Source: Pigmentiphaga humi (GTDB lineage Bacteria; Pseudomonadota; Gammaproteobacteria; Burkholderiales; Burkholderiaceae_B). From it: a stretch of DNA of 64,000 nt. This document shows, piece by piece, positions 19,464 through 28,127 of this stretch. The position numbers and the translations under genes are program-made. The DNA lies in NCBI RefSeq assembly GCF_900606115.1, contig NZ_UWPJ01000005.1, forward strand, positions 62,001 through 126,000, read 5' to 3'. Under the pieces are notes generated by a model. The model saw nothing but the letters and a program-made list of their open reading frames with translations, did not search any database and was not told where the DNA came from. The stretch's first letter is position 1. Each line of letters opens with the position of its first letter.

Positions 19464-19997
19464 ATGCCGCCGGCATCCATGACTCCCTCACAGCCCCATC
19501 CCCAGGACACCGTACATCGGCTATACCGTGAACACCATGCCTGGCTGGTGCAGCTGCTGCGCCGCAAGCTGGGCGACATGGAGCATGCCGCGGACCTGGC
19601 GCACGACACGTTCGAACGCATCATGCGGGCCGACCTGGGTCCGGTGGTGGCGGCGCCCCGTGCTTACCTCACCACGGTCGCCCAGCGCCTGGCGGCCAGC
19701 CATTTCCGCCGGGCCGCCGTGAGCCGGGCCTTCCAGGAAGCGCTCGCGGCCCGTCCGGAGGCCATCGCGCCGTCACCCGAACAGCAGCTGCAATTCCAGC
19801 AGTCGCTGCTGGCCGTCCTGGACGTTCTCGACGGACTGCCGCTGCGCACCCGCCGGATCTTCCTGCTCGCGCAGTTCGACGGCCTGCCGCACAACGAGAT
19901 CGCGCAACAGCTGGGCATCACGCCCAACGCCGTGCAAAAGGCGGTCGCGCGCGCCCTGGAGCACTGCTATCTCGCCATCTACCCGTCCGCCGCGTGA
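19464..19997 (+). CDS. FecI-type ECF sigma factor
   Basis: 177 residues. Sigma region 2 is visible as LYREHHAWLVQLLRRKLGDM and AADLAHDTFERIM (about 15-55), and region 4 as LPLRTRRIFLLAQFDGLPHN and IAQQLGITPNAVQKAVARAL (about 125-165). The iron-starvation group of ECF sigma factors directs transcription of an adjacent TonB receptor gene once the receptor signals ligand binding through FecR. A second in-frame ATG at 19479 is possible. The Fur box upstream indicates expression under iron limitation. FecR follows 13 bases after the stop. Confidence 0.92.
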   Translation: MPPASMTPSQPHPQDTVHRLYREHHAWLVQLLRRKLGDMEHAADLAHDTFERIMRADLGPVVAAPRAYLTTVAQRLAASHFRRAAVSRAFQEALAARPEAIAPSPEQQLQFQQSLLAVLDVLDGLPLRTRRIFLLAQFDGLPHNEIAQQLGITPNAVQKAVARALEHCYLAIYPSAA

Positions 19998-20010
19998 GCC
20001 CGCCTCGCCG

Positions 20011-20988
20011 ATGAACGACAGCACGGCGCCCGACGGCCAACCCGAACTGGCCGCCATCCGCCAAGCGGCGCGCTGGCTGGCGCGGCTGCAGGCGGATCGG
20101 TCGCCGGCCGCCCTCGAAGCCTGTCTGGACTGGCGTCGCGCGCGGCCGGAACACGAGCTCGCATGGCAACGCATGAACGCGCTTTCCAGCCAGTTCAGCG
20201 CGCGCGGCACGCCCATGGACCCGGCGGTGGCCAGCGACACCCTGCATCGCGCCACGGCTCGGGACGGCCGCCGGCGCAACCTGAAACGGCTGCTGGGCAT
20301 CACCGGCGCCAGCGCGCTGGCCTGGTCGCTCGGCGGCGAACGGGCGGTGCGCGTCCAACTCGCCGACTACCGCACCGCGACCGGAGAACGGTCGCACCAC
20401 GTCCTGCCCGACGGCACCCGGCTGGCGCTCAATACCGGCAGCGCCGTCGACATCCGCTTCGATGACGCGCAGCGTTCGGTCGTGCTGCGCGCCGGCGAGA
20501 TCCACGTCCAGACCGCCGCCGACCGCCTGGGCCGGCCGTTCCGGGTGCAGACGCGCGCAGGGACGCTGGCGCCGGTGGGCACGCGCTTCCTGGTCCGCGA
20601 ACTCGACGACGGCGGGGCGGTCCGGCTCGGCGTACTGGAAGGCGCCGTCGATATCCGGCCCGACCACGGCAGCGTCCGCATCGCGGCGGGCCGGCAGGCC
20701 GATTTTTCCGCGCGCGCCATCGATGCGTCCGTCGCGCTCGGCCGGTCGGCCGCCGCCTGGCTCAACGGCATGCTGGTGGCGGACCGCATGCCGCTGCGGG
20801 CGTTCCTGCACGAACTGGGCCGCTACCGTCCAGGCATCCTGGCCTGTGACGATGCCGTCGCGCAGCTGCCCGTCGTCGGCGCGTTCTCCATCGACGATAC
20901 CGACGCCTCGCTGGCCCTGCTGGCGCAGACGCTGCCGCTGCGCCTGGCGCGGCACACCCGCTATTGGGTGCGCGTGCTGCCCGCCTGA
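20011..20988 (+). CDS. FecR family anti-sigma / sigma regulator
   Basis: 325 residues. The N-terminal cytoplasmic anti-sigma part carries the DUF4880 motif ARWLARLQADRSPAALEACL and RARPEHELAWQRM (about 10-55). A short, weakly hydrophobic membrane segment (about 92-112) follows, then the periplasmic FecR domain with ATGERSHHVLPDGTRLALNTGS and LGVLEGAVDIRP (about 120-220). It relays the signal from the N-terminal extension of the TonB receptor to the ECF sigma factor, with which it forms an operon. Confidence 0.92.
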   Translation: MNDSTAPDGQPELAAIRQAARWLARLQADRSPAALEACLDWRRARPEHELAWQRMNALSSQFSARGTPMDPAVASDTLHRATARDGRRRNLKRLLGITGASALAWSLGGERAVRVQLADYRTATGERSHHVLPDGTRLALNTGSAVDIRFDDAQRSVVLRAGEIHVQTAADRLGRPFRVQTRAGTLAPVGTRFLVRELDDGGAVRLGVLEGAVDIRPDHGSVRIAAGRQADFSARAIDASVALGRSAAAWLNGMLVADRMPLRAFLHELGRYRPGILACDDAVAQLPVVGAFSIDDTDASLALLAQTLPLRLARHTRYWVRVLPA

Positions 20989-21033
20989 GCGGAATGCCGC
21001 GCCAAGGCGCGGACCGCCGGAAAACTTGTAACA

Positions 21034-21058
21034 GAAACGGCGGATCCCGCGGCCTCGT
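21034..21058 (+). promoter_or_regulatory. Candidate ECF-sigma promoter before the TonB receptor
   Basis: AACAGAAAC with GAAAC at 21034-21038, a 17-base spacer and CGT at 21056-21058 resemble the GAAAC/CGT pattern of ECF promoters. It sits in the gap after fecR, where FecI-type sigma factors normally act. The match is short and could be chance. Confidence 0.3.
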
Positions 21059-21127
21059 GCGTAAAGACAGGTAAGCGCCGTGCGCGGCGCATGCCCTTTC
21101 CACCTCCGATCCAGGAGCGCGTTCGAC

Positions 21128-23671
21128 ATGCCCCGCCTCGCCGGCCCTCTTTCCGCAGCCCTACACAGACGCCTGCGCCCCGCCGCTTTTGCCGCTCGCC
21201 TCGGCCTGGGCGCGCTGGTCCTTGCCCATGCGGCCGGCACGCCGACCTGGGCGCAGGCCGACGTCCAGGCCCGGCGCCATTATGCGATCGAAGCCGGCAG
21301 CCTGAACGAAGTGCTGGGCCGCTTCGGCGAACTGGCCGGCGTCATGATCGCCGCCGATCCGGCCTTGACCTTCGATGCGCGCAGCCCCGGCCTGCGCGGA
21401 AACTACACCGTTGCCGAAGGCCTGGAAAAGCTGCTGTCCGACCGCGGCCTCGAAGCCGTGCCCGCCGGAGGCGGCTATCGGCTGCAACGCAGGCCGCCTC
21501 CCCCCGTACCGGCGCCCGCGCCGCTGGCGCCGGTGCTGGTGGTGGGCCTGCGCGACAAGACCGAGGACGCCCACCATGCGGCGGCATCGGAGCACGTCAT
21601 CACGCGCGAACAGATGGATCGCGTCCAGGCCACGTCGGCGCGCGACATCTTTGCCGAGACCCCTGGCGTGTGGGTCATGAACGGACGCCAGAACCCGTCG
21701 CTGAACGTCAACATCCGCGGCCTGCAGGACTCCACCCGCATCAACATGATGGTCGACGGCGCGCGCCAGGGCTTGCAGATCGTCAGCGGCCACAGCGGCG
21801 TCAACCAGTTCGTGTTCGTCGACCCCGAACTGCTGGCCGACGTTTCGATCGCCAAGGGGCCGACTTCCGGCGCCCACGGGGCGGCCCAGATCGGCGGCGT
21901 GGTCGACCTGCGCACCCTCGAGGCCGACGACTTGCTGCGCGACGGCCAGACCCAGGCTTTCCGCGTACGCGGCACCGTCGGCAACAGCGGCTACGGCGCC
22001 TCCGGCAGCGCCGCCGCGGCGTTCCGGCTCGACGAGCGCTGGGATCTCGCCACCGCCGTCAGCCGGCGCCGTTCGGACGACTATAAAGCGGGCACCAGCG
22101 ACCCCGGCCTGTACAGCGTGGACGGCACGCTGGACCGCAGCCGCGTGCGGCCGGGCGACGAAGTCTACGGCACCTCGCAAGACCTGTGGTCGGGCCTGTT
22201 CAAGGCCGGCCTGCGGCTCGACGGCGGACACCAGATCAAGCTGGGCGCGACCTACTACGAGAATACCTATGGTCAGCAAGGCGCCAACCGCGCGCTCGCC
22301 AGCAACGACCCCGACCGCACGGGCACCGACGGCGGGCCGCCGCGCGGCCGCATGCAGACGCGCGGCCGCGACAACCAGGCCCGCGCGACCACCTACACCG
22401 CGAAGTACTCGTGGACGCCCGCCGGCAACCCGTGGATAGACCTGCGCGCCAACCTGTGGCGCTCGTCCACCCACGTGCGGCGCCCCGAGTACGACACCGC
22501 GTACAAGACGACGAGCTGGGGCATGGAGCTCTACAACACCAGCCGCTTCGACGTGCCCGTGCTGGGCAGCGCGCGCCTGACCTACGGGACCGAATACTTC
22601 GAGGACGACGGCGGCACCGAGTCGCTCAAGACCGACCTGACGCGCAATCCCGATGTCGCGATCAACGCATGGGCCGGCGAACTGACCGGTTCCGGCAAGC
22701 GCCGCGTGGGCAGCCTGTTCACCGAGCTTACGCTGATGCACGGCGACTGGCTGGAAGTGACCGGCGGCCTGCGCCGCGACATCTACAACATGCAGGGCGA
22801 CGGCTACTACATGAGCCCGGTATCCGGCCAGGGCAAGGCGTTCTTCACGCTGAAGAACCGCGAGACCCACGTCAGTCCGCGGCTGACGCTGGCGGTCATG
22901 CCCGCCTCGGGCGTGCAGCTTTATGCCGCCTACCACGAAGGATTCCGCCCGCCGGCCATTGCCGAGGCCATGCTCAGCGGCACGCACGGCAACGTGCTGC
23001 AGTTCAACCCCAATCCCAACCTCAAGCCCGAGTACGCGCGCAACCGCGAGCTGGGCGCCAGCTTCACCTTCGACGGCGTGCTGAGCGCCAGGGACAAGCT
23101 GCGGGCCAAGGCCGCGTACTTCGCCAACCGCGTGGACGGCTTCATCGACTACGGCGAAGTCAGCAACTACCTCGGCACCTACACCACTTTCGTCAACCTG
23201 GACCGCGCCTATTTCCAGGGAACGGAATGGTCGCTGTCCTACGACAACGGCAGCGCGTTCCTGCAGGCCAGCTACACCTACTTCAGCGTGCTGCGCTTCT
23301 GCACGGCGGGCGTATGCAGCGACAACGTCGGCGGCATCATGGGTTCGCCCTTCATCCCGTCGAAGGAAAAAATGGCGCTCACCGCGGGCGTCCGGCTGTT
23401 CGACCGCGCCGTCACGCTGGGCGCGCGCGTGCGGCGCGACGGCCGCCGCGCCGCCGCCAACGACGACTCCGCGGGCTTCGGCAACGTCCAGACCTTCTGG
23501 CCCGCCTACACCGTCTACGACCTGTTCGGCAGCGTGCAGTTGAACCGCTCCACCCAGCTCGGATTCAGCATCGAGAACCTGCGCGACACCTACTACATCG
23601 ACGCGCTCGGCTCCGATCTGGTGCCCGGGCCGGGCCGCGTGTTCAAAGCGCTGCTGACGATGAACTTCTAG
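21128..23671 (+). CDS. TonB-dependent outer-membrane receptor with STN signalling domain, haem-receptor type
   Basis: 847 residues from the ATG at 21128 (AGGAG about 10 bases upstream). The signal peptide (about 1-42, ending PTWAQA) is followed by a secretin/TonB short N-terminal (STN) domain (about 50-105, AIEAGSLNEVLGRFGELAGV), the plug (about 140-260) and a beta-barrel ending in phenylalanine (ALLTMNF). The barrel contains FRPPAIAEAML and, 18 residues on, NPNPNLKPEYARN. This resembles the FRAP/NPNL motifs of haem and haemoglobin receptors, so haem or a haem protein is the best guess. The STN domain and the FecI/FecR pair upstream show it is also the signal input of the system. No bhuSTUV-like transport genes follow, so it is not the bhu locus. 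Confidence 0.9.
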   Translation: MPRLAGPLSAALHRRLRPAAFAARLGLGALVLAHAAGTPTWAQADVQARRHYAIEAGSLNEVLGRFGELAGVMIAADPALTFDARSPGLRGNYTVAEGLEKLLSDRGLEAVPAGGGYRLQRRPPPPVPAPAPLAPVLVVGLRDKTEDAHHAAASEHVITREQMDRVQATSARDIFAETPGVWVMNGRQNPSLNVNIRGLQDSTRINMMVDGARQGLQIVSGHSGVNQFVFVDPELLADVSIAKGPTSGAHGAAQIGGVVDLRTLEADDLLRDGQTQAFRVRGTVGNSGYGASGSAAAAFRLDERWDLATAVSRRRSDDYKAGTSDPGLYSVDGTLDRSRVRPGDEVYGTSQDLWSGLFKAGLRLDGGHQIKLGATYYENTYGQQGANRALASNDPDRTGTDGGPPRGRMQTRGRDNQARATTYTAKYSWTPAGNPWIDLRANLWRSSTHVRRPEYDTAYKTTSWGMELYNTSRFDVPVLGSARLTYGTEYFEDDGGTESLKTDLTRNPDVAINAWAGELTGSGKRRVGSLFTELTLMHGDWLEVTGGLRRDIYNMQGDGYYMSPVSGQGKAFFTLKNRETHVSPRLTLAVMPASGVQLYAAYHEGFRPPAIAEAMLSGTHGNVLQFNPNPNLKPEYARNRELGASFTFDGVLSARDKLRAKAAYFANRVDGFIDYGEVSNYLGTYTTFVNLDRAYFQGTEWSLSYDNGSAFLQASYTYFSVLRFCTAGVCSDNVGGIMGSPFIPSKEKMALTAGVRLFDRAVTLGARVRRDGRRAAANDDSAGFGNVQTFWPAYTVYDLFGSVQLNRSTQLGFSIENLRDTYYIDALGSDLVPGPGRVFKALLTMNF

Positions 23672-23685
23672 CCCGGATCCGCCCC

Positions 23686-25581
23686 ATGCCCATCTTCACG
23701 ACCTTCGCTTCGCGCCGGCTCGGCGGCGCGCGCCATGCCGCCGCGGCCGCCCTCCTCGCCTTCGCCGCCAGCGGCACCGCGCATGCCGCGGCCACCAGCG
23801 TCGAAGCCATCCACGACTTCGCCGGCCAGGAACTGGGCGAGCGTCCCGCCATGCTCATCGCCGGACCGGACGGCAAGCTGTACGGCAGCACCGGCAGCCG
23901 CTCCAGCGGCAACGGCGCCAACTTCGGCACCGTGTTCCGCATCGACCGCGACGGCGGCAACTACCAGGTCCTGCATCAGTTCCAGCATGCCTACCGCAGC
24001 GCCTACAGCACGGCCATCGAGCTGGTGGCCGGCAGCGACGGCAATCTCTATGGCTATTCCTCGCTGACCGGAACCGAGACGGCCGCGACCGCCGTCAACA
24101 ACATGGGCATGCTGTTCAGGATCGCGCCCGCCAGCGGCGCGGTCAGTGTGCTGTACGCCTTCCCGGCCGCCGAGGCCGACCCTTATTTCAACAACAATGC
24201 CCCCAATGGCGCCGGCCTGAATCCCAGCGGCCTGGTCGAGCGAGACGGCGTGCTGTACGGGCTGGCGAGCCGGGGCGGCAGCAAGGGCGCCGGCACCGCG
24301 TTCAAGTTCGAGCTGGCCAGCGGCACATTCAGTCTGCTGCACACCTTCGGCGTGTCCGACGCCCTGTCGCGGCCGCGCCAATTGCACATCGATTCCCGCG
24401 GCCGCCTGATCGGCCTGGCCGGCACGACGCCGTTCGAGCTGTTCCCCACGGGCGGCATCCGCGCCATCGGCGTCGCGCCGCCCGCCGGCGGAACCGGCAT
24501 AGGCACGCCGTCCCTGCTGCCTCGCGCGGGCGGCGGTTTCTACGGCACGGCCAGCGGCGGCGCCCACCAGACGGGCGCGCTGCTCGCGCTCGATATCGAC
24601 GCGGCGCCCGCCTACACGGTGCTGCATTCGTTCGACCCCGAGATCAAGGTCAGCAGCAACGACGACGCGACCTACGCCAATCTCGAAGGCCGCAATCCCG
24701 ACGGGCTGGCCGACGCCGGCGACGGCACGCTGCTGGGCACCGCGACCCAGGGCGGGGCCGCGTCCAACGGCACGATCTTCCGCTTCGCGCCCGACAGCGG
24801 ACGCCTGGAAATCAAGTACGCCTTTCCCTATACGAAGCCGGTGCAGACCGGCGCGGCCGTGCCCGTCAACGACGTCACGCCCAACGCCACCGGCGCGTTT
24901 CCCAAGGGCGCGCTGGTGCGGGGCGACGGCAACGCATGGTTCGGCGTGGCCTCGCACGGCGGCGCGCAGGGATTGGGCACGGTCTACCGGGTCGTCCCGG
25001 GCGACGATGACGTGCGGGCGCCGCAGATCGCGCGCTGGGACGCCAACCTGATGTCCACGCACCTGTCGAATACCGGCGGACTGGTCTACCTGTACGCGGA
25101 AAGCTGGGACCAGCCCGCGGGAACCGTCTGGCTGGAATCGGGCTTCGTGGCGGCCGTGGACTGGAGCACGCTGGGCGTCACCCAGTGCACCGGAGAAACC
25201 ACCGTAGAACCGGACGCGGCAAGCGGCCTGGCCAGCGGCGACGGCAGCCGCTACGGCGCCCACCCCATCGAAACGCCCCAGACATGGAGCGGCCCCAAAC
25301 CCACCTCGGGCCGCTACATCTTCATTCTGCGCAACACCGGCGCGTATGCCTACACGCTGCGCTGCGTCGGCCCGCAGGGAGAAATCCAGCGCACGCTCAC
25401 CATCGAAGTCAAGCAGGTTCCCCAGGAAGGCGACGACGAGGTTCCCCGCTTCGGCAACGGCGGCGGCTCGGCCGGGCTGGCCACCCTCGCCGGCCTGGCA
25501 TTGCTGGCCTGGGCGCTGCGCGCCCGCCGCGCGCCGGCGCCGAGCACGCGCGCCGCCATGCGTTCCCGCTCACGAAACTAA
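23686..25581 (+). CDS. Surface-anchored tandem-repeat (GloVer-type) protein 1
   Basis: 631 residues, starting 14 bases after the receptor stop. A signal peptide (about 1-34, ending GTAHA) precedes about six repeats of roughly 60-70 residues built around L-Y-G ... GG ... GT-x-F-R (for example GKLYGSTGSRSS, VLYGLASRGGSKGAGTAFKF, LLGTATQGGAASNGTIFRF), a propeller-like pattern. A second domain (about 445-585) has two cysteines and looks Ig-like. The C-terminus is FGNGGGSAGLATLAGLALL followed by Arg-rich residues: Gly-Gly, membrane helix and basic tail, like sorting anchors of the GlyGly-CTERM kind. No activity is known. Its position in a Fur/ECF operon suggests a role in capturing an iron source at the surface. 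Confidence 0.75.
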   Translation: MPIFTTFASRRLGGARHAAAAALLAFAASGTAHAAATSVEAIHDFAGQELGERPAMLIAGPDGKLYGSTGSRSSGNGANFGTVFRIDRDGGNYQVLHQFQHAYRSAYSTAIELVAGSDGNLYGYSSLTGTETAATAVNNMGMLFRIAPASGAVSVLYAFPAAEADPYFNNNAPNGAGLNPSGLVERDGVLYGLASRGGSKGAGTAFKFELASGTFSLLHTFGVSDALSRPRQLHIDSRGRLIGLAGTTPFELFPTGGIRAIGVAPPAGGTGIGTPSLLPRAGGGFYGTASGGAHQTGALLALDIDAAPAYTVLHSFDPEIKVSSNDDATYANLEGRNPDGLADAGDGTLLGTATQGGAASNGTIFRFAPDSGRLEIKYAFPYTKPVQTGAAVPVNDVTPNATGAFPKGALVRGDGNAWFGVASHGGAQGLGTVYRVVPGDDDVRAPQIARWDANLMSTHLSNTGGLVYLYAESWDQPAGTVWLESGFVAAVDWSTLGVTQCTGETTVEPDAASGLASGDGSRYGAHPIETPQTWSGPKPTSGRYIFILRNTGAYAYTLRCVGPQGEIQRTLTIEVKQVPQEGDDEVPRFGNGGGSAGLATLAGLALLAWALRARRAPAPSTRAAMRSRSRN

Positions 25582-25589
25582 GCGCCCAA

Positions 25590-25607
25590 GTCGCCCTTCG
25601 GGGCGAC
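25590..25607 (+). other. UUCG-tetraloop hairpin between the two surface-protein genes
   Basis: GTCGCCC, TTCG, GGGCGAC forms a perfect 7-bp stem closed by a C(UUCG)G tetraloop, one of the most stable RNA hairpins. It starts nine bases after the upstream stop. No T-run follows directly, so it looks more like an mRNA-stabilising or attenuating structure than a terminator. Confidence 0.5.
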
Positions 25608-25655
25608 GGCCGGCGAGGCAGTGCCGTTTTTCCCCTTCTCCAAGGAAACCCGATC

Positions 25656-27281
25656 ATGATGCTCACCCGTCTTCACGCCAGCCTGCTTTGCGCCGGACTG
25701 CTGGCCGGCGCGAACGCCGCCGGCGCGGCCACCGTCGCGCCTGCCGTATTCACCCACCTGTTCGACACGCCGATACTGGAAAGCGGCCTGACCAGCCGTC
25801 CCATGCAGACGCCGGTCCTGATCGGCGGCGTGCTCTGGGGCAACTCGTACAACACCGGCGTCTACCGCTTCGACCCCGCGGCCGCCACGGGCAAGTACAC
25901 GATGGCTTATCCCGCCGTGGGCTTCGCCGGCACCAACTACCAGATCTCGCAAGGCTCCCAGCGCGGCCAGCTGCTGGCCGTCGGCAGCGTGGTCATCGGC
26001 AACAACGAACGCCAGAACAAGCTGTTCCGCTACAGCGCCACGCTGGCGCCAGAATACATCGCCGTCACCGAGAACAAAGGGCTGGCCCTGGCCGGCAACC
26101 TGCTGGCCGACGCCGCCGGCAACGTCTACGTGCTGAGCCGCAACGACGGCCAGGGCGCCACGGGCAACGGCTCGATCTGGAAACTGTCGGCCGACCTGAC
26201 GAGCTTCGCGCCAGTCTATGAATTCGCCTCCGGCGCCGCGCAGCCGCAAGGCGCGTCGCCGGCATGGTTCGCACTGGACGACACCGGCAACTGGTTCTAC
26301 GGCATCAGCAGCGCGGGCGGCACGGGCGACGCCCCGGCCGGCACCATCTGGCGCGTGCGTACCGATGGCACCGGGTTCGAAGTCCTGCACACCCTGTCTG
26401 CGGCCGACGACGGCGCCGGCACCGGCCTGCTGTTCCACGACGGCATGCTGTACGGCGTCAGCGCCAAGGGGCTGTTCCAGCTATCGCCCGCCGACAAGGC
26501 CTACACCCCGCTGCACACCTTCGGCGCCGGCGTCGCCGATGACGGCAGCCAGCCCGCGGGCCGGCTGACGCTGGGCGCCGACCACAGCCTGTACGGCGTC
26601 ACGTGGGCGGGCGGCGCCGCCAACCAGGGCACGGTATTCAGGCTCGTGCTCGATCCCGTGCGCGGCAGCCGGCCGGTCTACGAACAGGTCCACTCCTTCG
26701 ACCTGGCCACCCGCAACGAAGGCATCGAGCCCTGGGGCCTGATCGCGGACCCGGCCGGCACCACGCTGTACGGCGCGACTTTTCGCGGCGGCGAACGCGG
26801 CGAAATCTTCTACGATCCGCCGGAGATCGCCGGCAAGACCCAGGGCAGCCTCTTCAAGCTGACCGTCGCCGCGCCCGCCGCGCCGACCATCGCCCGCTTC
26901 CAGTTCAACGGCAGCGGCGCCGACTCCCTCACCGTCGTTCCCGGCGCGGCGCTGGCCGTGAGCTGGCAGGCGACCGACGCCGAACTGTGCAGCGCGGACG
27001 GCGCCAACGGCGGCCTCTGGGCCGGCGAAAAAGACGCCTCGGCCGGCACGCACGACGAGACGCTGTCGGCGCCGGCCACGGAAGGCCGGCTCGACTTCAC
27101 CCTGACGTGCACCGGGCGGGGCGGCTCCGTCAGCGCCTCGCGCACCGTGCTGGTCCAGAAGCCGGTCGAACCGGACAACGGCTCCCAGGGCGGGGGCGGA
27201 GGCGGCGGCGCCTTGCAGGCTTGGCTGCTGCTGGCACTGGGGCTGCTTGCGCTTCCTTTCCGGCGCCGCGCCAGGGGATAA
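25656..27281 (+). CDS. Surface-anchored tandem-repeat (GloVer-type) protein 2
   Basis: 541 residues, starting MMLTRLHASLLCAGLLAG after AAGGAA (25642). A signal peptide (about 1-25) is followed by repeats of the same L-Y-G/GT-x-F type as in protein 1 (WFYGISSAGG, LYGVTWAGGAANQGTVFRL, LYGATFRGGERG), then an Ig-like domain with two cysteines (about 415-500). The tail has eight consecutive glycines (one interruption-free run), a Leu/Ala membrane helix and RRRARG, an even clearer glycine-rich sorting anchor than that of protein 1. The two are diverged paralogues, and tandem arrangement behind a TonB receptor suggests joint function. Confidence 0.75.
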   Translation: MMLTRLHASLLCAGLLAGANAAGAATVAPAVFTHLFDTPILESGLTSRPMQTPVLIGGVLWGNSYNTGVYRFDPAAATGKYTMAYPAVGFAGTNYQISQGSQRGQLLAVGSVVIGNNERQNKLFRYSATLAPEYIAVTENKGLALAGNLLADAAGNVYVLSRNDGQGATGNGSIWKLSADLTSFAPVYEFASGAAQPQGASPAWFALDDTGNWFYGISSAGGTGDAPAGTIWRVRTDGTGFEVLHTLSAADDGAGTGLLFHDGMLYGVSAKGLFQLSPADKAYTPLHTFGAGVADDGSQPAGRLTLGADHSLYGVTWAGGAANQGTVFRLVLDPVRGSRPVYEQVHSFDLATRNEGIEPWGLIADPAGTTLYGATFRGGERGEIFYDPPEIAGKTQGSLFKLTVAAPAAPTIARFQFNGSGADSLTVVPGAALAVSWQATDAELCSADGANGGLWAGEKDASAGTHDETLSAPATEGRLDFTLTCTGRGGSVSASRTVLVQKPVEPDNGSQGGGGGGGALQAWLLLALGLLALPFRRRARG

Positions 27282-27308
27282 AAAAGCCGGCGGTCAGTAG
27301 TCGCCGGC
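27280..27308 (-). terminator. Rho-independent terminator of the tetrapyrrole methylase gene
   Basis: Read on the minus strand: GCCGGCG, a 9-base loop, CGCCGGC and then six T. The hairpin overlaps the 3' end of the methylase gene itself and abuts the stop of the converging surface-protein gene. Confidence 0.75.
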
Positions 27309-28058
27309 CGGCCCCGCCAGGAAATCGCCGACGTAGACCAGGTGTTCGAACGGCAAAGCCTGGCGGGCCGCCACGTCCACCAGCGTGTCCAGCGTGGCGT
27401 GCAGGACCTGCTGGCGCGCCGCGTCGCCGGCATGGCAGACGATGGCGGCCGGCGTCCCGCCGGGATAGGCCGCGCGCAGTTCGTCCGCCACGCGCGCCAG
27501 ATCGGTCTTCATCGTGAACAGCACCAGCGCGCTGCGGCTTTGCGCCAGCACCGGCAGGCGGTCGCTGCCCGCATAGCCGGCATTGGCGTTCTTGCCCAGG
27601 CTCAGAATTACCGACTGGCTGGCGCCGCCGCCCGTCACGGCGCAGCCCAGCGCCGCATTGGCCGCGGCGAAGCTCGACACGCCCGGCACCACTTCGGGGG
27701 CCAGGTCGCGGAACGCCTCCAGGTAGCCGATCTGCGGACCGTACAGCGTCGGGTCGCCGTAGCTGAGCACCGCCACGCTGCCCCCGGCGGCAATGCAGGC
27801 GCGTATGGCCTGGCTGCGCGCGTCCTCTTCCGCCCGGACCTCGGCATCGGCTGCGCGCCGGCGCGCCATCGGGGTATACAGGCCATGGCCCGCTTCCATG
27901 AACGCCTTGCCGGCCAATTGGGCGGGATACCGCGCCGGCGCGCCCGCCGGCCCCAGGACCAGTTCCGCCTCGCGCATGACGCGGTCCGCGCGCAAGGTCA
28001 GGTGGTCGGCATCGCCTACGCCCAGGCTGACCAGATAGAGCTTGCCGTGTGTCGCCAT
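27294..28058 (-). CDS. Stand-alone tetrapyrrole (corrin/porphyrin) methylase
   Basis: 254 residues. The SAM-dependent tetrapyrrole methylase fold is clear: KLYLVSLGVGDADHLTLRA at the N-terminus, then VAVLSYGDPTLYGPQ and VPGVSSFAAANAALGCA, and ALVLFTMKTDLARVADEL. The last two are closest to precorrin-4 C11-methyltransferase (CobM/CbiF), but substrate position cannot be assigned from motifs alone. No other cobalamin or sirohaem gene is in the window. It converges with an iron/haem acquisition module, and a link to haem or another tetrapyrrole is possible but unproven. Its terminator overlaps its final codons. Confidence 0.8.
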   Translation of the reverse strand: MATHGKLYLVSLGVGDADHLTLRADRVMREAELVLGPAGAPARYPAQLAGKAFMEAGHGLYTPMARRRAADAEVRAEEDARSQAIRACIAAGGSVAVLSYGDPTLYGPQIGYLEAFRDLAPEVVPGVSSFAAANAALGCAVTGGGASQSVILSLGKNANAGYAGSDRLPVLAQSRSALVLFTMKTDLARVADELRAAYPGGTPAAIVCHAGDAARQQVLHATLDTLVDVAARQALPFEHLVYVGDFLAGPAGDY

Positions 28059-28127
28059 TGCCGTTCCATCGCTTGAAGTGGGGCAAGTGTATCGCCCGGC
28101 TCGCCCCGGACGGACGCGGGCGCCGCC

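Noticed and set aside
19464-23671. Assignment as the known haem locus (hurI-hurR-bhuR)
   Set aside because: The expected bhuS, bhuT, bhuU and bhuV genes do not follow; two repeat proteins do. A haem ligand remains likely, but the symbol is not justified.
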